A stretch of 64,000 bases of DNA from JAPOXK01 sp965220315 (GTDB taxonomy: Bacteria > Chloroflexota > Dehalococcoidia > Bin125): positions 248,001-312,000 of the forward strand of contig CBDCPP010000001.1 in the NCBI GenBank assembly GCA_965220315.1, written 5' to 3'. Positions 45,676-54,788 of the stretch are shown here, in pieces. The position numbers and the translations under genes were made by a program. How positions within the stretch are numbered: the first letter of the stretch is position 1; each line of letters opens with the position of its first letter. Under the pieces are notes generated by a model, which saw only the letters and a program-made list of their open reading frames with translations, did not search any database and was not told where the DNA came from.

Positions 45676-47904
45676 CTAGCCCGAGAGAGAGTCGGCGGCG
45701 CCCTCTCTATCTGGCCCGGTCACGGTCGGGGACTCATCCTCGGCATCGTCTTCCGTTGTCACAGGAGGCGGCACCAAGGGCAGCTCGATCACCATCTCCG
45801 TGAACTGGCCGGGCTCGGACTCGACTCGAATGGTACCGCCGTGCTGGCGTACGATATCGCTCGACAGCGCCAGGCCTAAACCCGTGCCCTGATCGGTGGG
45901 TTTGGTCGTGAAAAACGGGTTGAAAATCTTTTCGACGACATCGGGCGGGATCCCACTTCCGTTGTCCTTGATTCGGATCGCGACCTGGTCTTCTCCACGC
46001 CGGGTACTGAGCCACAGCGTCGGAGCGTAGGGCTCGGCACCTTCCCCTGCTTCCTTAGCGGCACGCCGTCTCTCATCGGTCGCATCACAGGCGTTTCCCA
46101 CCATATTCAGGAAGACGCGGCCCAGGTCCTGCGGAATGACTTCGAGTTCGCCCAAATCAGGGTCAAGATCCTGCTGAATATCGAGCTGGAAATTCGAATC
46201 GGTCGCCCGCGCGCTGTGATAAGCGAGCCGGGCGTGCTCATCCAGCAGCCGATTGATATCGGCCGGGCGCCGCTCGCCCGATCCTCTCCCCATTGCGAGC
46301 ATGTCTTGAACAATCCGGTTGGCGCGCTCGCCGTGTGAGCGGATCCGCTCGAGATTGCTAGTGAGATCACTGGAGATCTCCTGAATGAGCACGCGCTGGT
46401 CCTCGGCCAAGTTCTCACTGCTCTCCTCGAGAGTTTCGCCCAGCTCCGTCAGAAGCTCTTCCGAGGCCTCGGAGAAGTTTTTGACAAAGTTCAGTGGATT
46501 CTTGATCTCATGCGCCACACCCGCAGTCAGCTCACCGAGCGCCGCTAACTTCTCGCGCGTGACGATCTGGTCTTGCGCACGGCGCAGGTCGACCAGCACC
46601 CGCTCCAGCTCCGCGTTCTTTCCTTGCACCTCTTCCGCCAGCTTCTCCACCAGGTTCAGACGCTGGACTTCCAAAGCGTGCCGGCGGAACACCTCCAGAG
46701 CCGCAGCCATGTCGGCGACCTCGTCGCGGCCTTTGATCTCGACCCGGGACTCTAGGTCACCGCCAGCCATGCGGAGCATCCAACCCGACAGCAGCTCCAA
46801 GCGGCGTAACAACACTCGACCCACATACAGCCAGGCGATGAGAAAAGCGCCGCCGATGCTGATCGCGCTGATCGCAAGGAGCAAGGTACGACCTGTCAGG
46901 GTCGCCTGCGAGGAAGCACGGGTCGCCTCTTGCACGGCGATATTGGCCGTACCCACCAAACCGTCGACTTCGGCGACGAGTTCGACGGCGAGGTCCCGAT
47001 TGCGAGCGAGCAGATCCACCTGCTGCGCGGCGAGACGGAGTTCTCGATCGAACAGATCGAAGCCGCTCTGTTCCCCGATTCCCAACTCAAACAGCTGAGC
47101 GAAAATCGAGGCGACCTCGGCGCGGAACGGAGACTCTTCGAGAGCCGACAAGCTCCGCTCGATGCGGCTGGTGGCGGCCTCGAACCGCTCCCGCAGCGGC
47201 TCAATAAACGAGGCGTCCGATAGACTGAAAGCACTTGCCAACAGCTGTGTGGCAATGTTGGCGTCTGCCTGCAACTCCGCCAAGTAGCCATAGCGGCCGA
47301 ACTCGAACGCCGTGAAATGCTCTTGGCGATCCGCGGGAGGGTCCCCAAGCTCGCGGTAGCCTGTAATCGTGTAGAAAAGCTGGTCATCGATCGCGGGGAG
47401 CAAAATCTCGTCCAGACGAGCGCGCAACCCCATCAGCTCCACCTGCAGCGCTTCTCTACGATCGGTCAATTCAAAGACCTCGGACATCTCGCTCTTGATA
47501 GCCTCGATGTTGAGGAGCAGTGTGTCGGCACGACTGCGGATTCGCTCGAAGCGTTCGTCGTCTGCGTCCCGCTGCTCTAGGACAGCCAACTCTTCTTCGA
47601 AGGCCTCGTGCGCTACGGTGATCTCGTCGGAGGCGAGGGCGAAGTCTTCGGGCGTTGCAGCAGCCGTCAGACGCGGGGCGGCAGCCACCAAGGCGCTGCT
47701 ATACCGTGCAACCCCGAACGCGGCCACCACCTCGGGGACACGGCCTTCATTGACATCACTCTGGGCATCGCCCACGCGATCGAACGAAAACCAGCCGACT
47801 AGACTCGCCGCTACGGTAAGAGCAACGGCTCCTCCAATCCCGATGTAGAGCTGCGTGGAGATACGGGACCGGCGGGCAAGCAAGCGTTTCAGTAGCTCAA
47901 TCAC
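45676..47904 (-). CDS. Membrane sensor histidine kinase, TorS-like input domain
   Basis: 742 aa. A first membrane helix (about 20-42) is followed by a long, Glu/Ala-rich, helical periplasmic domain (about 45-340) like the TorS/four-helix sensor type, a second helix (about 345-365), HAMP with a coiled coil (about 365-450), the H box ELTAGVAHEIKNPLNF (phospho-acceptor His), and an HATPase domain (NMVGNACDAT, DNGSGIPPDVV, FFTTKPTDQGTGLGLALS). There is no receiver domain of its own. The gene overlaps the binding-protein gene by four bases and lies in the same operon as a receiver-phosphatase, its likely partner. Confidence 0.92.
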   Translation of the reverse strand: MIELLKRLLARRSRISTQLYIGIGGAVALTVAASLVGWFSFDRVGDAQSDVNEGRVPEVVAAFGVARYSSALVAAAPRLTAAATPEDFALASDEITVAHEAFEEELAVLEQRDADDERFERIRSRADTLLLNIEAIKSEMSEVFELTDRREALQVELMGLRARLDEILLPAIDDQLFYTITGYRELGDPPADRQEHFTAFEFGRYGYLAELQADANIATQLLASAFSLSDASFIEPLRERFEAATSRIERSLSALEESPFRAEVASIFAQLFELGIGEQSGFDLFDRELRLAAQQVDLLARNRDLAVELVAEVDGLVGTANIAVQEATRASSQATLTGRTLLLAISAISIGGAFLIAWLYVGRVLLRRLELLSGWMLRMAGGDLESRVEIKGRDEVADMAAALEVFRRHALEVQRLNLVEKLAEEVQGKNAELERVLVDLRRAQDQIVTREKLAALGELTAGVAHEIKNPLNFVKNFSEASEELLTELGETLEESSENLAEDQRVLIQEISSDLTSNLERIRSHGERANRIVQDMLAMGRGSGERRPADINRLLDEHARLAYHSARATDSNFQLDIQQDLDPDLGELEVIPQDLGRVFLNMVGNACDATDERRRAAKEAGEGAEPYAPTLWLSTRRGEDQVAIRIKDNGSGIPPDVVEKIFNPFFTTKPTDQGTGLGLALSSDIVRQHGGTIRVESEPGQFTEMVIELPLVPPPVTTEDDAEDESPTVTGPDREGAADSLSG

Positions 47905-49214
47905 GGCTGCGCGTCCTGCAGTGTGTCAGTGGGGTGATAGCGAGCGTCTTGGCCGATCACCGTCAGGAAGACCGCGTCCGAACCTTGGTTGTCGCCGTCC
48001 CCATAACGGAGTTCGAACCCGTCGATATCGATCGCATCCGCGCGGCGCAGACTGTCGAGAAAGCAAGTCCGGTTGACCTCCAGACCACAGCCCTCAAGGC
48101 CGGCGATCGCCAGGCGGCCGGCCAAATAGCCCTCAAGGGAGACAAAACCAGGAACGGTATCGGGAGCGTAGGCAGCCAAGGCGCGAAGGTAAGCAGCGAC
48201 GATCGGAATAGAGACGTCACTTGGGAAAGGCACAACCTGCGTGACGAAGACTCCAGCCCCGGCCGGACCGAGCTCGTCCGCCAAGGCATTGCTGCCCACA
48301 AAGGAGACGGTCATGAAGATGGGGTCCAGACCTATATGCCGCGACCAAGCGATCAGCGCTGCGACCGGTTGGTAGGCTCCGATCAAAATCACCGCTTCAG
48401 GTGCCCCCCGGCGTAGGTCGAGCAACCCCCTCTTCACAACCGTTGTATTGCGTGGGTACACCCCGATGGCCACCGGCTCCATATCGCGCCGGTCAAGTGC
48501 GCTCCGAACGCCGCGGTAGCCAGCACGCCCGAAGGAATCGTCTTGGTACAACACCGCGATGCGATCAAACCCCAGATCTTCGGTCAAGCGGGCGACCATC
48601 TCCTCGGTCTCCTGGTTGTAGGAAGCGCGCAGGTTGATCACGTTTTGCAACGTCGCATCGCGCAGAAACGCGGCCCCGGTGAACGGAGCAACATAGGGAA
48701 TACCTGCTTCTGCAGCCACGGGAACAGCGGACCGTGATGTCGGCGTGCCAACGGCGCCGATCAGCGCGAAAGCCTCTTCCTCCCCAGCCAGCGCGAGCGT
48801 GTTGGCAACGGCAGCTTCGGGTTCGTAGGAGTCATCGAGAGACAATAGATCCAGCTGCCGACCGTGCACGCCACCCCGTTGGTTCGCCTCGTGGAATGCT
48901 GCCTCGATCCCAAGCCGCATGTTCGTCCCGAGCTCCTGGGCGGGACCGCTGAAGGCAGCGGACTGGCCGAAGAGAATGCGATCATCCGAGACGCCGGGTG
49001 CTTGCGCAGAGGCTTCTGGCACAGAGCTTGAGGCACTCGGTCGCTCATCCTCAGGAGAGGACGTGATCCCGCCTTCGCTCGCGAGACTCGGAACGTCACC
49101 GACATCCGTGGACCAAAACCAGCCGGCCAAACTCCCCACGATGATGAGAACAATGGCTCCCACGATCCCCAACACCAACAGGAGATCCGTCGACAGGTAG
49201 GGGGGGGGCTTCAT
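47901..49214 (-). CDS. Membrane-anchored periplasmic-binding protein (Leu/Ile/Val receptor family)
   Basis: 437 aa. An uncleaved-looking N-terminal helix (about 10-34, LLVLGIVGAIVLIIVGSLAGW) is followed by a Ser/Glu/Pro linker and a type I periplasmic-binding fold from about 78 (ILFGQSAAFSGPAQELG; LIGAVGTPTSRSAVPVA; IAVLYQDDSFGRAGYRGV). This is the Peripla_BP_6 family that binds amino acids, amides or urea. There is no ABC permease nearby; instead it is translationally coupled to a histidine kinase, so it probably acts as a sensor subunit, as TorT does for TorS. Confidence 0.9.
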   Translation of the reverse strand: MKPPPYLSTDLLLVLGIVGAIVLIIVGSLAGWFWSTDVGDVPSLASEGGITSSPEDERPSASSSVPEASAQAPGVSDDRILFGQSAAFSGPAQELGTNMRLGIEAAFHEANQRGGVHGRQLDLLSLDDSYEPEAAVANTLALAGEEEAFALIGAVGTPTSRSAVPVAAEAGIPYVAPFTGAAFLRDATLQNVINLRASYNQETEEMVARLTEDLGFDRIAVLYQDDSFGRAGYRGVRSALDRRDMEPVAIGVYPRNTTVVKRGLLDLRRGAPEAVILIGAYQPVAALIAWSRHIGLDPIFMTVSFVGSNALADELGPAGAGVFVTQVVPFPSDVSIPIVAAYLRALAAYAPDTVPGFVSLEGYLAGRLAIAGLEGCGLEVNRTCFLDSLRRADAIDIDGFELRYGDGDNQGSDAVFLTVIGQDARYHPTDTLQDAQP

Positions 49215-49630
49215 TCCATCTTACGCGTGATCAGGGTCAGGTGGTTCCTGTCCTGCTCCCGTCGATAGTGCAACTCTTCCATCAGCTCACGCACTAAGTG
49301 AACGCCAAGCCCGCCCACGGGCCGATCTTCGATCGATCCTTCCAGAACGGGCGGGGGAGTGTCAGTCAGCGGGTCGAAGGGGCGGCCGGCGTCTATGATC
49401 TCGATGGTGAGGGCGTCCGTTGCCGAGGTCAGGATGATCTCGAACTCATGGCACTCGTCATCGTACCCATAGTCCATGACGTTGAGCCCCAGCTCTTCAA
49501 GGACCAAGTTCACCCGGAAGATCAGTGCCGGCGACCAGTTTTCCTGCTGCCCGAAGTCTTCGACGGCGGCGGTGATGCGTTCCAGCTCTTCGTGTCTGGT
49601 TTCGATCTTCAGAGACAGCTTCGCGCTCAA
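49211..49630 (-). CDS. RsbW-like anti-sigma factor / serine kinase
   Basis: 139 aa, HATPase_c_2 (GHKL) fold. The N box NLVLEELGLNVMDYGYDD, IIDAGRPFDPL and GGLGVHLVRELMEELHYRRE are visible. Proteins of this family bind and inhibit a sigma factor or phosphorylate a STAS partner. The gene overlaps the phosphatase gene by four bases and the binding-protein gene by four, in a partner-switching operon. The sigma or other target is not in the operon. Confidence 0.9.
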   Translation of the reverse strand: MSAKLSLKIETRHEELERITAAVEDFGQQENWSPALIFRVNLVLEELGLNVMDYGYDDECHEFEIILTSATDALTIEIIDAGRPFDPLTDTPPPVLEGSIEDRPVGGLGVHLVRELMEELHYRREQDRNHLTLITRKME

Positions 49631-50793
49631 GGCTCGGACTCACGGCGACAGAGCGTCATGCAGGTGATGTCGTCGGACTGCGGCGTGTCACCCGCGAAGG
49701 CATGCACAGCCTCGAAAACCGCCGAGTTGGCTTCCTGCCAATTCGGGGAGGGGGATGCCGTGAAGATCGCGCGCAGGCCCTCCGTCCCAAACTCGTCGTT
49801 CTCGCCGTTCATGGCTTCGGTGACACCGTCGGTGTAGAAGACGACGGCGTCTCCAGGCGCGAGGGTCACGCGATCTTGCCGGTAGTGGAGGTCTGGCACC
49901 AACCCAAGGGCGATCCCATCGGTCAGAGGGAGCAGTGTCGAGCTTCCGTCGGCGTGGACGAGGAGTGGAGGATTATGCCCACCATTGGCATAGCGGAGTT
50001 CTCCGCTCTCCGGATCGTACACCGCGTATAGAACGGTAACGAACATTGAGGCCTCGTTGTCGTCGTGAAGCAGATCGTTGACTTCGCGTAGCACCGCGCC
50101 GGGATCACTGGTCCCGATGGCCGCGCCTTTTAGCAGGGTGCGGGTAGACATCATAAAAAGAGCGGCGGGCACGCCTTTGTCGGAGACATCCGCGACGGCG
50201 AGGCCGATCCGACCGTTCTCCAGACTCATGACGTCAAAGAAATCGCCCCCCACGCTGCGAGCGGGCTCCATGCTGCCAAAAATCTGGTAGCTGGGGCCCT
50301 TGGGAAACTCCGTGGGGAGAATGGACTGCTGCATCTGGCTCGCGACATTGAGCTCGTTCTGCAACGCGACGAGCTTGTCGCGCGATGAGAGCGCCTCACG
50401 CCACTCGGCGAGGTGACGCAGCGTCCGGTCGATCGTGAGTTGCAGGTCCTCGAAGTCGACCGGCTTGGTGACAAAATCGAATGCGCCCCGGTTCATCGCC
50501 GTGCGGATGTTCTTCATGTCGCCGTACGCCGAAATGATCACGGATCGAATGTCGGGATCGACTTGGGGAATCTGCTCGAGCAGCGTGAGCCCATCCATCT
50601 TCGGCATGTTGATGTCTGAGAGCACCATGTCGATGCTCGTGTCCTTCCGCAGCTGTTCCAGTGCTTCCACCCCATTGTGGGCAAAGAGGAACTCATAGCG
50701 GCCAGCCCGAATGTGGCGTCGCATCCGCTGCAGCATGAGCGGCTCAAGGTCTGGCTCGTCATCAACTACGAGGATCTTGGCTGGCCTCGGCAT
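49627..50793 (-). CDS. Response regulator with PP2C/SpoIIE-type serine phosphatase output
   Basis: 388 aa. The receiver domain (about 5-125: ILVVDDEPDLEP, phospho-Asp in MVLSDINMPKMDG, Lys in VTKPVDFEDL) is followed by a coiled linker and a PP2C domain (about 165-385) with metal-binding Asp in SVGGDFFDV, VADVSDKGVPAALFM, and FYTDGVTEAMN. Phosphorylation of the receiver, probably by the histidine kinase in the operon, would tune dephosphorylation of the STAS protein encoded just upstream. Confidence 0.94.
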   Translation of the reverse strand: MPRPAKILVVDDEPDLEPLMLQRMRRHIRAGRYEFLFAHNGVEALEQLRKDTSIDMVLSDINMPKMDGLTLLEQIPQVDPDIRSVIISAYGDMKNIRTAMNRGAFDFVTKPVDFEDLQLTIDRTLRHLAEWREALSSRDKLVALQNELNVASQMQQSILPTEFPKGPSYQIFGSMEPARSVGGDFFDVMSLENGRIGLAVADVSDKGVPAALFMMSTRTLLKGAAIGTSDPGAVLREVNDLLHDDNEASMFVTVLYAVYDPESGELRYANGGHNPPLLVHADGSSTLLPLTDGIALGLVPDLHYRQDRVTLAPGDAVVFYTDGVTEAMNGENDEFGTEGLRAIFTASPSPNWQEANSAVFEAVHAFAGDTPQSDDITCMTLCRRESEP

Positions 50794-50881
50794 GACCCCT
50801 CACTCCCGGCGTTTCCGCGTGAGCCCCGCATCACGCTCCAACGAAGTAACCCCAGCCCCAAACAGCTGTGTATCGGATCGA

Positions 50882-51220
50882 TCAGCTTTTGAGCGCTGCC
50901 AGTGCCTCGGCTTGGGAAGCGTGAATCGGGATAATCTTGTCGAAGCCGCTGACTTCGAATATCTCTCGTATCGGATCCGAGAGGGAACAAACCGCAAGCT
51001 TCGCGTCCTGTTTTCCGAGCGTCTTCGCGGTCAGCAAGATGACGCGAAGGCCCGCACTGCTGATATAGGAGAGCTGCTCGAGATCCAAAAGGAGAGCATG
51101 GTCGCTCGCGTCGATCGCAGCCTCCAAGGCATCCTGAAATTCACGGGCGTTGGCACCGTCAACGCGGCTCAGAGCCTTTGCGATAAGGATTCCCTCTTCT
51201 CGGCTGGTCTCAAGCTCCAT
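50882..51220 (-). CDS. STAS-domain anti-sigma factor antagonist
   Basis: 112 aa, one STAS domain: ILIAKALSRVDGANAREF, LLLDLEQLSYISSAGLRVIL with the phosphorylatable Ser in ISSAG, and KLAVCSLSDPIREIFEVSGF. In partner switches the unphosphorylated form binds the RsbW-like kinase and frees its target. First gene of the five-gene operon, 88 bases before the phosphatase gene. Confidence 0.94.
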   Translation of the reverse strand: MELETSREEGILIAKALSRVDGANAREFQDALEAAIDASDHALLLDLEQLSYISSAGLRVILLTAKTLGKQDAKLAVCSLSDPIREIFEVSGFDKIIPIHASQAEALAALKS

Positions 51221-51403
51221 TATGTCAGTCTCCTCAGCATCGCAGCGTTATCTCAGCTAGCCGTGTTACCGAAATCGTGGCTGTTTCTCTCCATCACAAT
51301 ACCGCCGCCTTTTTCAGCACGAAACAACTCTTCCGGCTGACAGTCTGCTTTCGGGGCACTCACGCTAGCTTGTCCCATAATAGGCAGAGCAAAATCGGAA
51401 AAG

Positions 51404-51724
51404 CTACGGCGTCGCCTCTCCTGTCTCTTCGGACAGTACACCAGAAACCCAAATATCGGAGCGGCTAGCTTGACCTGTAGCGCTCGCCTCACGGATAGCT
51501 GTGACGACTTGCTCGACCAGATCGTCTGCGACGACCGACTCGATCTTCACCATCGGCATAAAAGCAACTTGATATTGGGCACCACGGTAGATCTCAGCAT
51601 GATCCCCCTCCCGACCGAAGCCTTTAACTTCGGTGGCGGTCAGATTGGTGATCCCAATCTCCACTAAGGCAGCGTGTACCGGCTCAAGCCGGTCCGGTCG
51701 AATCCTTGCTGTGACCAGTTTCAT
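51404..51724 (-). CDS. PII-family signalling protein with altered effector sites
   Basis: 106 aa. The fold is clear: MKLVTARIRPDRLEPVHAAL, VKGFGREGDHAEIYRGAQY, VKIESVVADDLVEQVVTAI. Tyr46 and Tyr51 of the T-loop are present. Residues that bind ATP and 2-oxoglutarate in GlnB/GlnK are changed: Lys58 is Met (FMPMVK), the GDGKIFV segment (87-93) reads SRSDIWV so Lys90 is Asp, and the terminal RTGERG is missing. It lies just downstream of an amt gene, so it is the probable GlnK partner, but its ligand response must differ. Confidence 0.88.
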   Translation of the reverse strand: MKLVTARIRPDRLEPVHAALVEIGITNLTATEVKGFGREGDHAEIYRGAQYQVAFMPMVKIESVVADDLVEQVVTAIREASATGQASRSDIWVSGVLSEETGEATP

Positions 51725-51745
51725 CGCGTTCGATCTCTTCGTTCC

Positions 51746-52963
51746 CTAGAGGTCATAACCCCGCTCTCCGTGCGTAGTGAGATCCAAGCCTACCAACTCG
51801 GCTTCCTCATCCACGCGCAAACCGCCAGTGACAACGGCTGTGACCTTCAGGATCAGGAAGGTGACTCCAGCCGACCAAGCCACGGCCGCGACCACACCGA
51901 TCGCCTGGACGCCCAGTTGCGACCCAATCGCGCCGCTCTCGACCAGCAACCCTCTGCCATCAAGAGCAGCTATCGCCAAAACGGCGACCAGCAGCGTGCC
52001 GAGGATACCGCCGATGCCATGCACAGCAAAAACATCGAGCGAGTCGTCGATCTTCAGCTTCTCCTTCACCACCTCAACGGCGAAAAAGCACACCGCGCCC
52101 GCGCCCGCACCCAGGATCAAGCCTCCCACTGGACCGACGAAGCCGGAGGCGGGCGTCACGGTGGCGAGACCGGCGATCACGCCGGTCACTGCACCAACCA
52201 GAGAGGGCTTGCCAAACTTGATCCACTCGATCGCCGACCAGACCACAGCGGCGCTGGCAGCGGCGATGTGCGTTACCGCGATGGCCATGCCAGCACCGCC
52301 ATCGGCCGCCAACTGACTGCCTCCATTAAAGCCGAACCAGCCAACCCAGAGCATCCCCGCACCGATCGCAGTCATGGCGGGATTATGCGGGGGCTGGAGC
52401 TGGTCGGGAAAGCCGCTCCGTCTCCCCAGGACAACGGCTGTAACCAGAGCCGCTACACCAGCGCTCGTGTGGACCACCAGGCCGCCCGCGAAGTCCATCA
52501 CGCCGAGATCGCTCAGCCATCCGCCACCCCAGACCCAATGTGCTATCGGCGCGTAGACGAGAAGGACCCAGGCGCTGCTCAGAATCACGACCACTGAGAA
52601 CTTGATGCGTTCTACATAGGCACCCACGATCAGCGCCGGGGTAATGATGACAAACGTCATCTGGAAGATGGCGAATACGATCTCTGGGATGGAACCGTGC
52701 AACGTGTCTGTAGTGATGCCGGAGAAGAAGGCTTTCCCTACCCCGCCGATCATGCCGCCCACGCTATCGTCGAAAGCCAGGCTGTAGCCCACGAACAACC
52801 ACAGCAGGCTCGCCAGAGCAGCAATGGAAACGCAGTGCATCACTACGGACAGCACCGAACTGGATCGCACAAGCCCGGCGTAGAACATCGCCAGGCCCGG
52901 CAAGGTCATAAAGAAGACCAAGGCAGTAGCAACAAGAATCCAAGCAGTATCGCCGGAATTCAT
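51746..52963 (-). CDS. amt: Ammonium transporter
   Basis: 405 aa with 11 membrane helices. Amt signatures: DTAWILVATALVFFMTLPGLAMFYAGLVRS at the N-terminus, WVWGGGWLSDLGVMDFAGGLVVH, LLWVGWFGFNGGSQL and VHGIGGILGTLLVAV, the last two carrying the twin-His channel region. It conducts ammonium across the cytoplasmic membrane. The PII gene follows 21 bases downstream in the same direction, the usual amtB-glnK coupling in reverse order. Confidence 0.96.
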   Translation of the reverse strand: MNSGDTAWILVATALVFFMTLPGLAMFYAGLVRSSSVLSVVMHCVSIAALASLLWLFVGYSLAFDDSVGGMIGGVGKAFFSGITTDTLHGSIPEIVFAIFQMTFVIITPALIVGAYVERIKFSVVVILSSAWVLLVYAPIAHWVWGGGWLSDLGVMDFAGGLVVHTSAGVAALVTAVVLGRRSGFPDQLQPPHNPAMTAIGAGMLWVGWFGFNGGSQLAADGGAGMAIAVTHIAAASAAVVWSAIEWIKFGKPSLVGAVTGVIAGLATVTPASGFVGPVGGLILGAGAGAVCFFAVEVVKEKLKIDDSLDVFAVHGIGGILGTLLVAVLAIAALDGRGLLVESGAIGSQLGVQAIGVVAAVAWSAGVTFLILKVTAVVTGGLRVDEEAELVGLDLTTHGERGYDL

Positions 52964-53154
52964 CGGTGGCTCTTCCGTATCTCCAAAGCCAACCTGCGCG
53001 TCTCACGCGGCATGCCTCTAGCCCCTTCCCTCACCCCAATTGGATTGAAGGGGAGAGGATACAACAGCGGAAAGCGATTTCGAAGACCATTGCCTCGTAT
53101 TCGCCCTGGGAACACGAGGCGCATCCACCAAGCCTTTTCCGACAACGCCGCCGG

Positions 53155-53418
53155 TCAGTGACTCACAGTGGTTGCCGTTTCGATCACGGTCGAGCCGGTG
53201 CAGACCGGCAGCCCGACCGCCGATGCTTCTATAGGGAGCATTCGGTCTCCGGCCGTGCCGATCGCAGCGGCCAGCGCAGAGATCCGTAGATCGATCGCCT
53301 GGGGGGTCCGGGCAGACTCTTGAGAGAGGGATTGGACCAGAGTAGTATCTTCTTCGCGCGCAGCCAGCGTAGTAGGAAGTCCGGCCAGAGGGATGCGACC
53401 GGCTCGGGCAGAGAGCAC
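53155..53418 (-). CDS. Possible small protein (uncertain)
   Basis: 87 codons from a GTG; the frame is open further upstream and reads protein-like (FIAHAGVGSTNAAVRTLWGG), but no start codon is there. Codon choice is plausible for a gene (LSARAGRIPLAGLPTTLA, then LRISALAAAIGTAGDRM). No family is recognised. It may be the remains of a longer gene or a chance frame. Confidence 0.25.
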   Translation of the reverse strand: MLSARAGRIPLAGLPTTLAAREEDTTLVQSLSQESARTPQAIDLRISALAAAIGTAGDRMLPIEASAVGLPVCTGSTVIETATTVSH

Positions 53419-53511
53419 GAATCCACCCCAAAGCGTTCGGACGGCCGCATTCGTACTGCCTACCCCGGCATGTGCGATGAACCTGCAGTCATCCTGAAAG
53501 CGAGTTCACAG

Positions 53512-54642
53512 ATGCAAGCGAAACCGCGCTCCCGTCCTCGCGTAATAGCAGCGATGCTCGCCGGGCTGCTGCTGCTGTTCACGCTGGGCACAGCGGCGGG
53601 CCACGCGTATACACCCGGCTCGGAGAGCACCCGAGCGAGCTTCAGCGGTAACGTGCCTGCTGAAAGCGGACTAGCCCTCTTGGTCACAACGGAAACCTCG
53701 ACACCGGCGGCACTGACGGCTGTTCTCGCCGATGCCGGGTGCGAGGTGATCGTGATCGCGGTCTTCCAAAACAGATACCTCCTGTTCGCACCTGGTGCAC
53801 CAGATCGCCTCAATCAGGCCTTCCCGGCAGAGCTGCCGACAGACACGCCATTCTTCGTGCGCTGCGAGCCGACTACACCCGCGGTCGATCCTGAGCAGGC
53901 GACCTACTTAATCGACGGGGCAGAGATCACGCTGACCGATGGCCGGAGCGCCACGCCATTCGCGCCCGGATCAGCAACCACAGTTGTCACGACCTTGCTC
54001 CAGCAATCGTACGGACAGTTGGACGGCCAAGGCGCCACGGACGCTGCGGCGATCCTGGCGCACGACCCCGGTGGCAGCGGCACGTTCTACTACCTCGCCG
54101 TGGTTGGAATGGACAATCCCGCCCCGACGCTGCTACTCGGCGACCGCCTGATCGTCCAGCACCTCTCGGCGGCGAACGGGCAGGTCGTGGTCACCTACCT
54201 CGACCGTGCGCTCGATACTCCGTTCGCCGCGCCGCCGACGATACCGGTGACGCGCAGCTTCGCCGCCGAGCGCGGCGCGCTGGTGGAGATCGGCGCAGGT
54301 TCCTGCGAGTCCCAGAACCTCGACCAGCTCGGCTCATTCGTGTTTGTCACGGCGCCGGCACCGGGCGCACAGCTCTTCAGTGGTTTCACCGTCGAAGGCT
54401 GTTCGAGCACCTTCGAATCCACGGTGCAGTGGTCCTTGCGCGATCGCGCGGGCGCCGTGCTCAATTCCGGCTTCACGATGGGCGGGGGCGTCGATGGCCC
54501 CGAGCGTTTTTCGTTCACCGTCGAATACGACAACCCCACCGGCGGGCTGCAGGTCGGCACCCTGCACGTATTCGAGGAAGATGTCTCAGATGGAGAAGGG
54601 TTCCCGCCACCGCGGGTCGTAATCCCCGTTGTGCTGCCTTAA
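53512..54642 (+). CDS. Exported protein with LppP-like and Gmad2 domains
   Basis: 376 aa from the ATG at 53512. The N-terminal signal/anchor reads VIAAMLAGLLLLFTLGTAAGHA. Residues about 120-265 match the LppP/LprE-like repeat fold (YGQLDGQGATDAAAIL, GGSGTFYYLAVV, LLGDRLIVQHL, YLDRALDTPF). The C-terminal 110 residues (FVFVTAPAPGAQLFSGFTV, then STFESTVQWSLRDRAGAVL) are a Gmad2 immunoglobulin-like domain, known from spore-germination-associated and cell-wall proteins. The middle domain is paralogous to the broken gene at 39143. Role unknown; probably envelope. Confidence 0.8.
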   Translation: MQAKPRSRPRVIAAMLAGLLLLFTLGTAAGHAYTPGSESTRASFSGNVPAESGLALLVTTETSTPAALTAVLADAGCEVIVIAVFQNRYLLFAPGAPDRLNQAFPAELPTDTPFFVRCEPTTPAVDPEQATYLIDGAEITLTDGRSATPFAPGSATTVVTTLLQQSYGQLDGQGATDAAAILAHDPGGSGTFYYLAVVGMDNPAPTLLLGDRLIVQHLSAANGQVVVTYLDRALDTPFAAPPTIPVTRSFAAERGALVEIGAGSCESQNLDQLGSFVFVTAPAPGAQLFSGFTVEGCSSTFESTVQWSLRDRAGAVLNSGFTMGGGVDGPERFSFTVEYDNPTGGLQVGTLHVFEEDVSDGEGFPPPRVVIPVVLP

Positions 54643-54788
54643 GCGCGCGCTTCCGGCAGGAGTAAGGGCGTCTAGCTGCCCTAGATATCTCACAGACCGC
54701 CGAGGCCATTACCTCCACCTGTGCGCGGACACCGTCGTGCTGGGAAACTACCGAAGCATCGCCCACGGCTCTCTGCGAAACGGAACGC

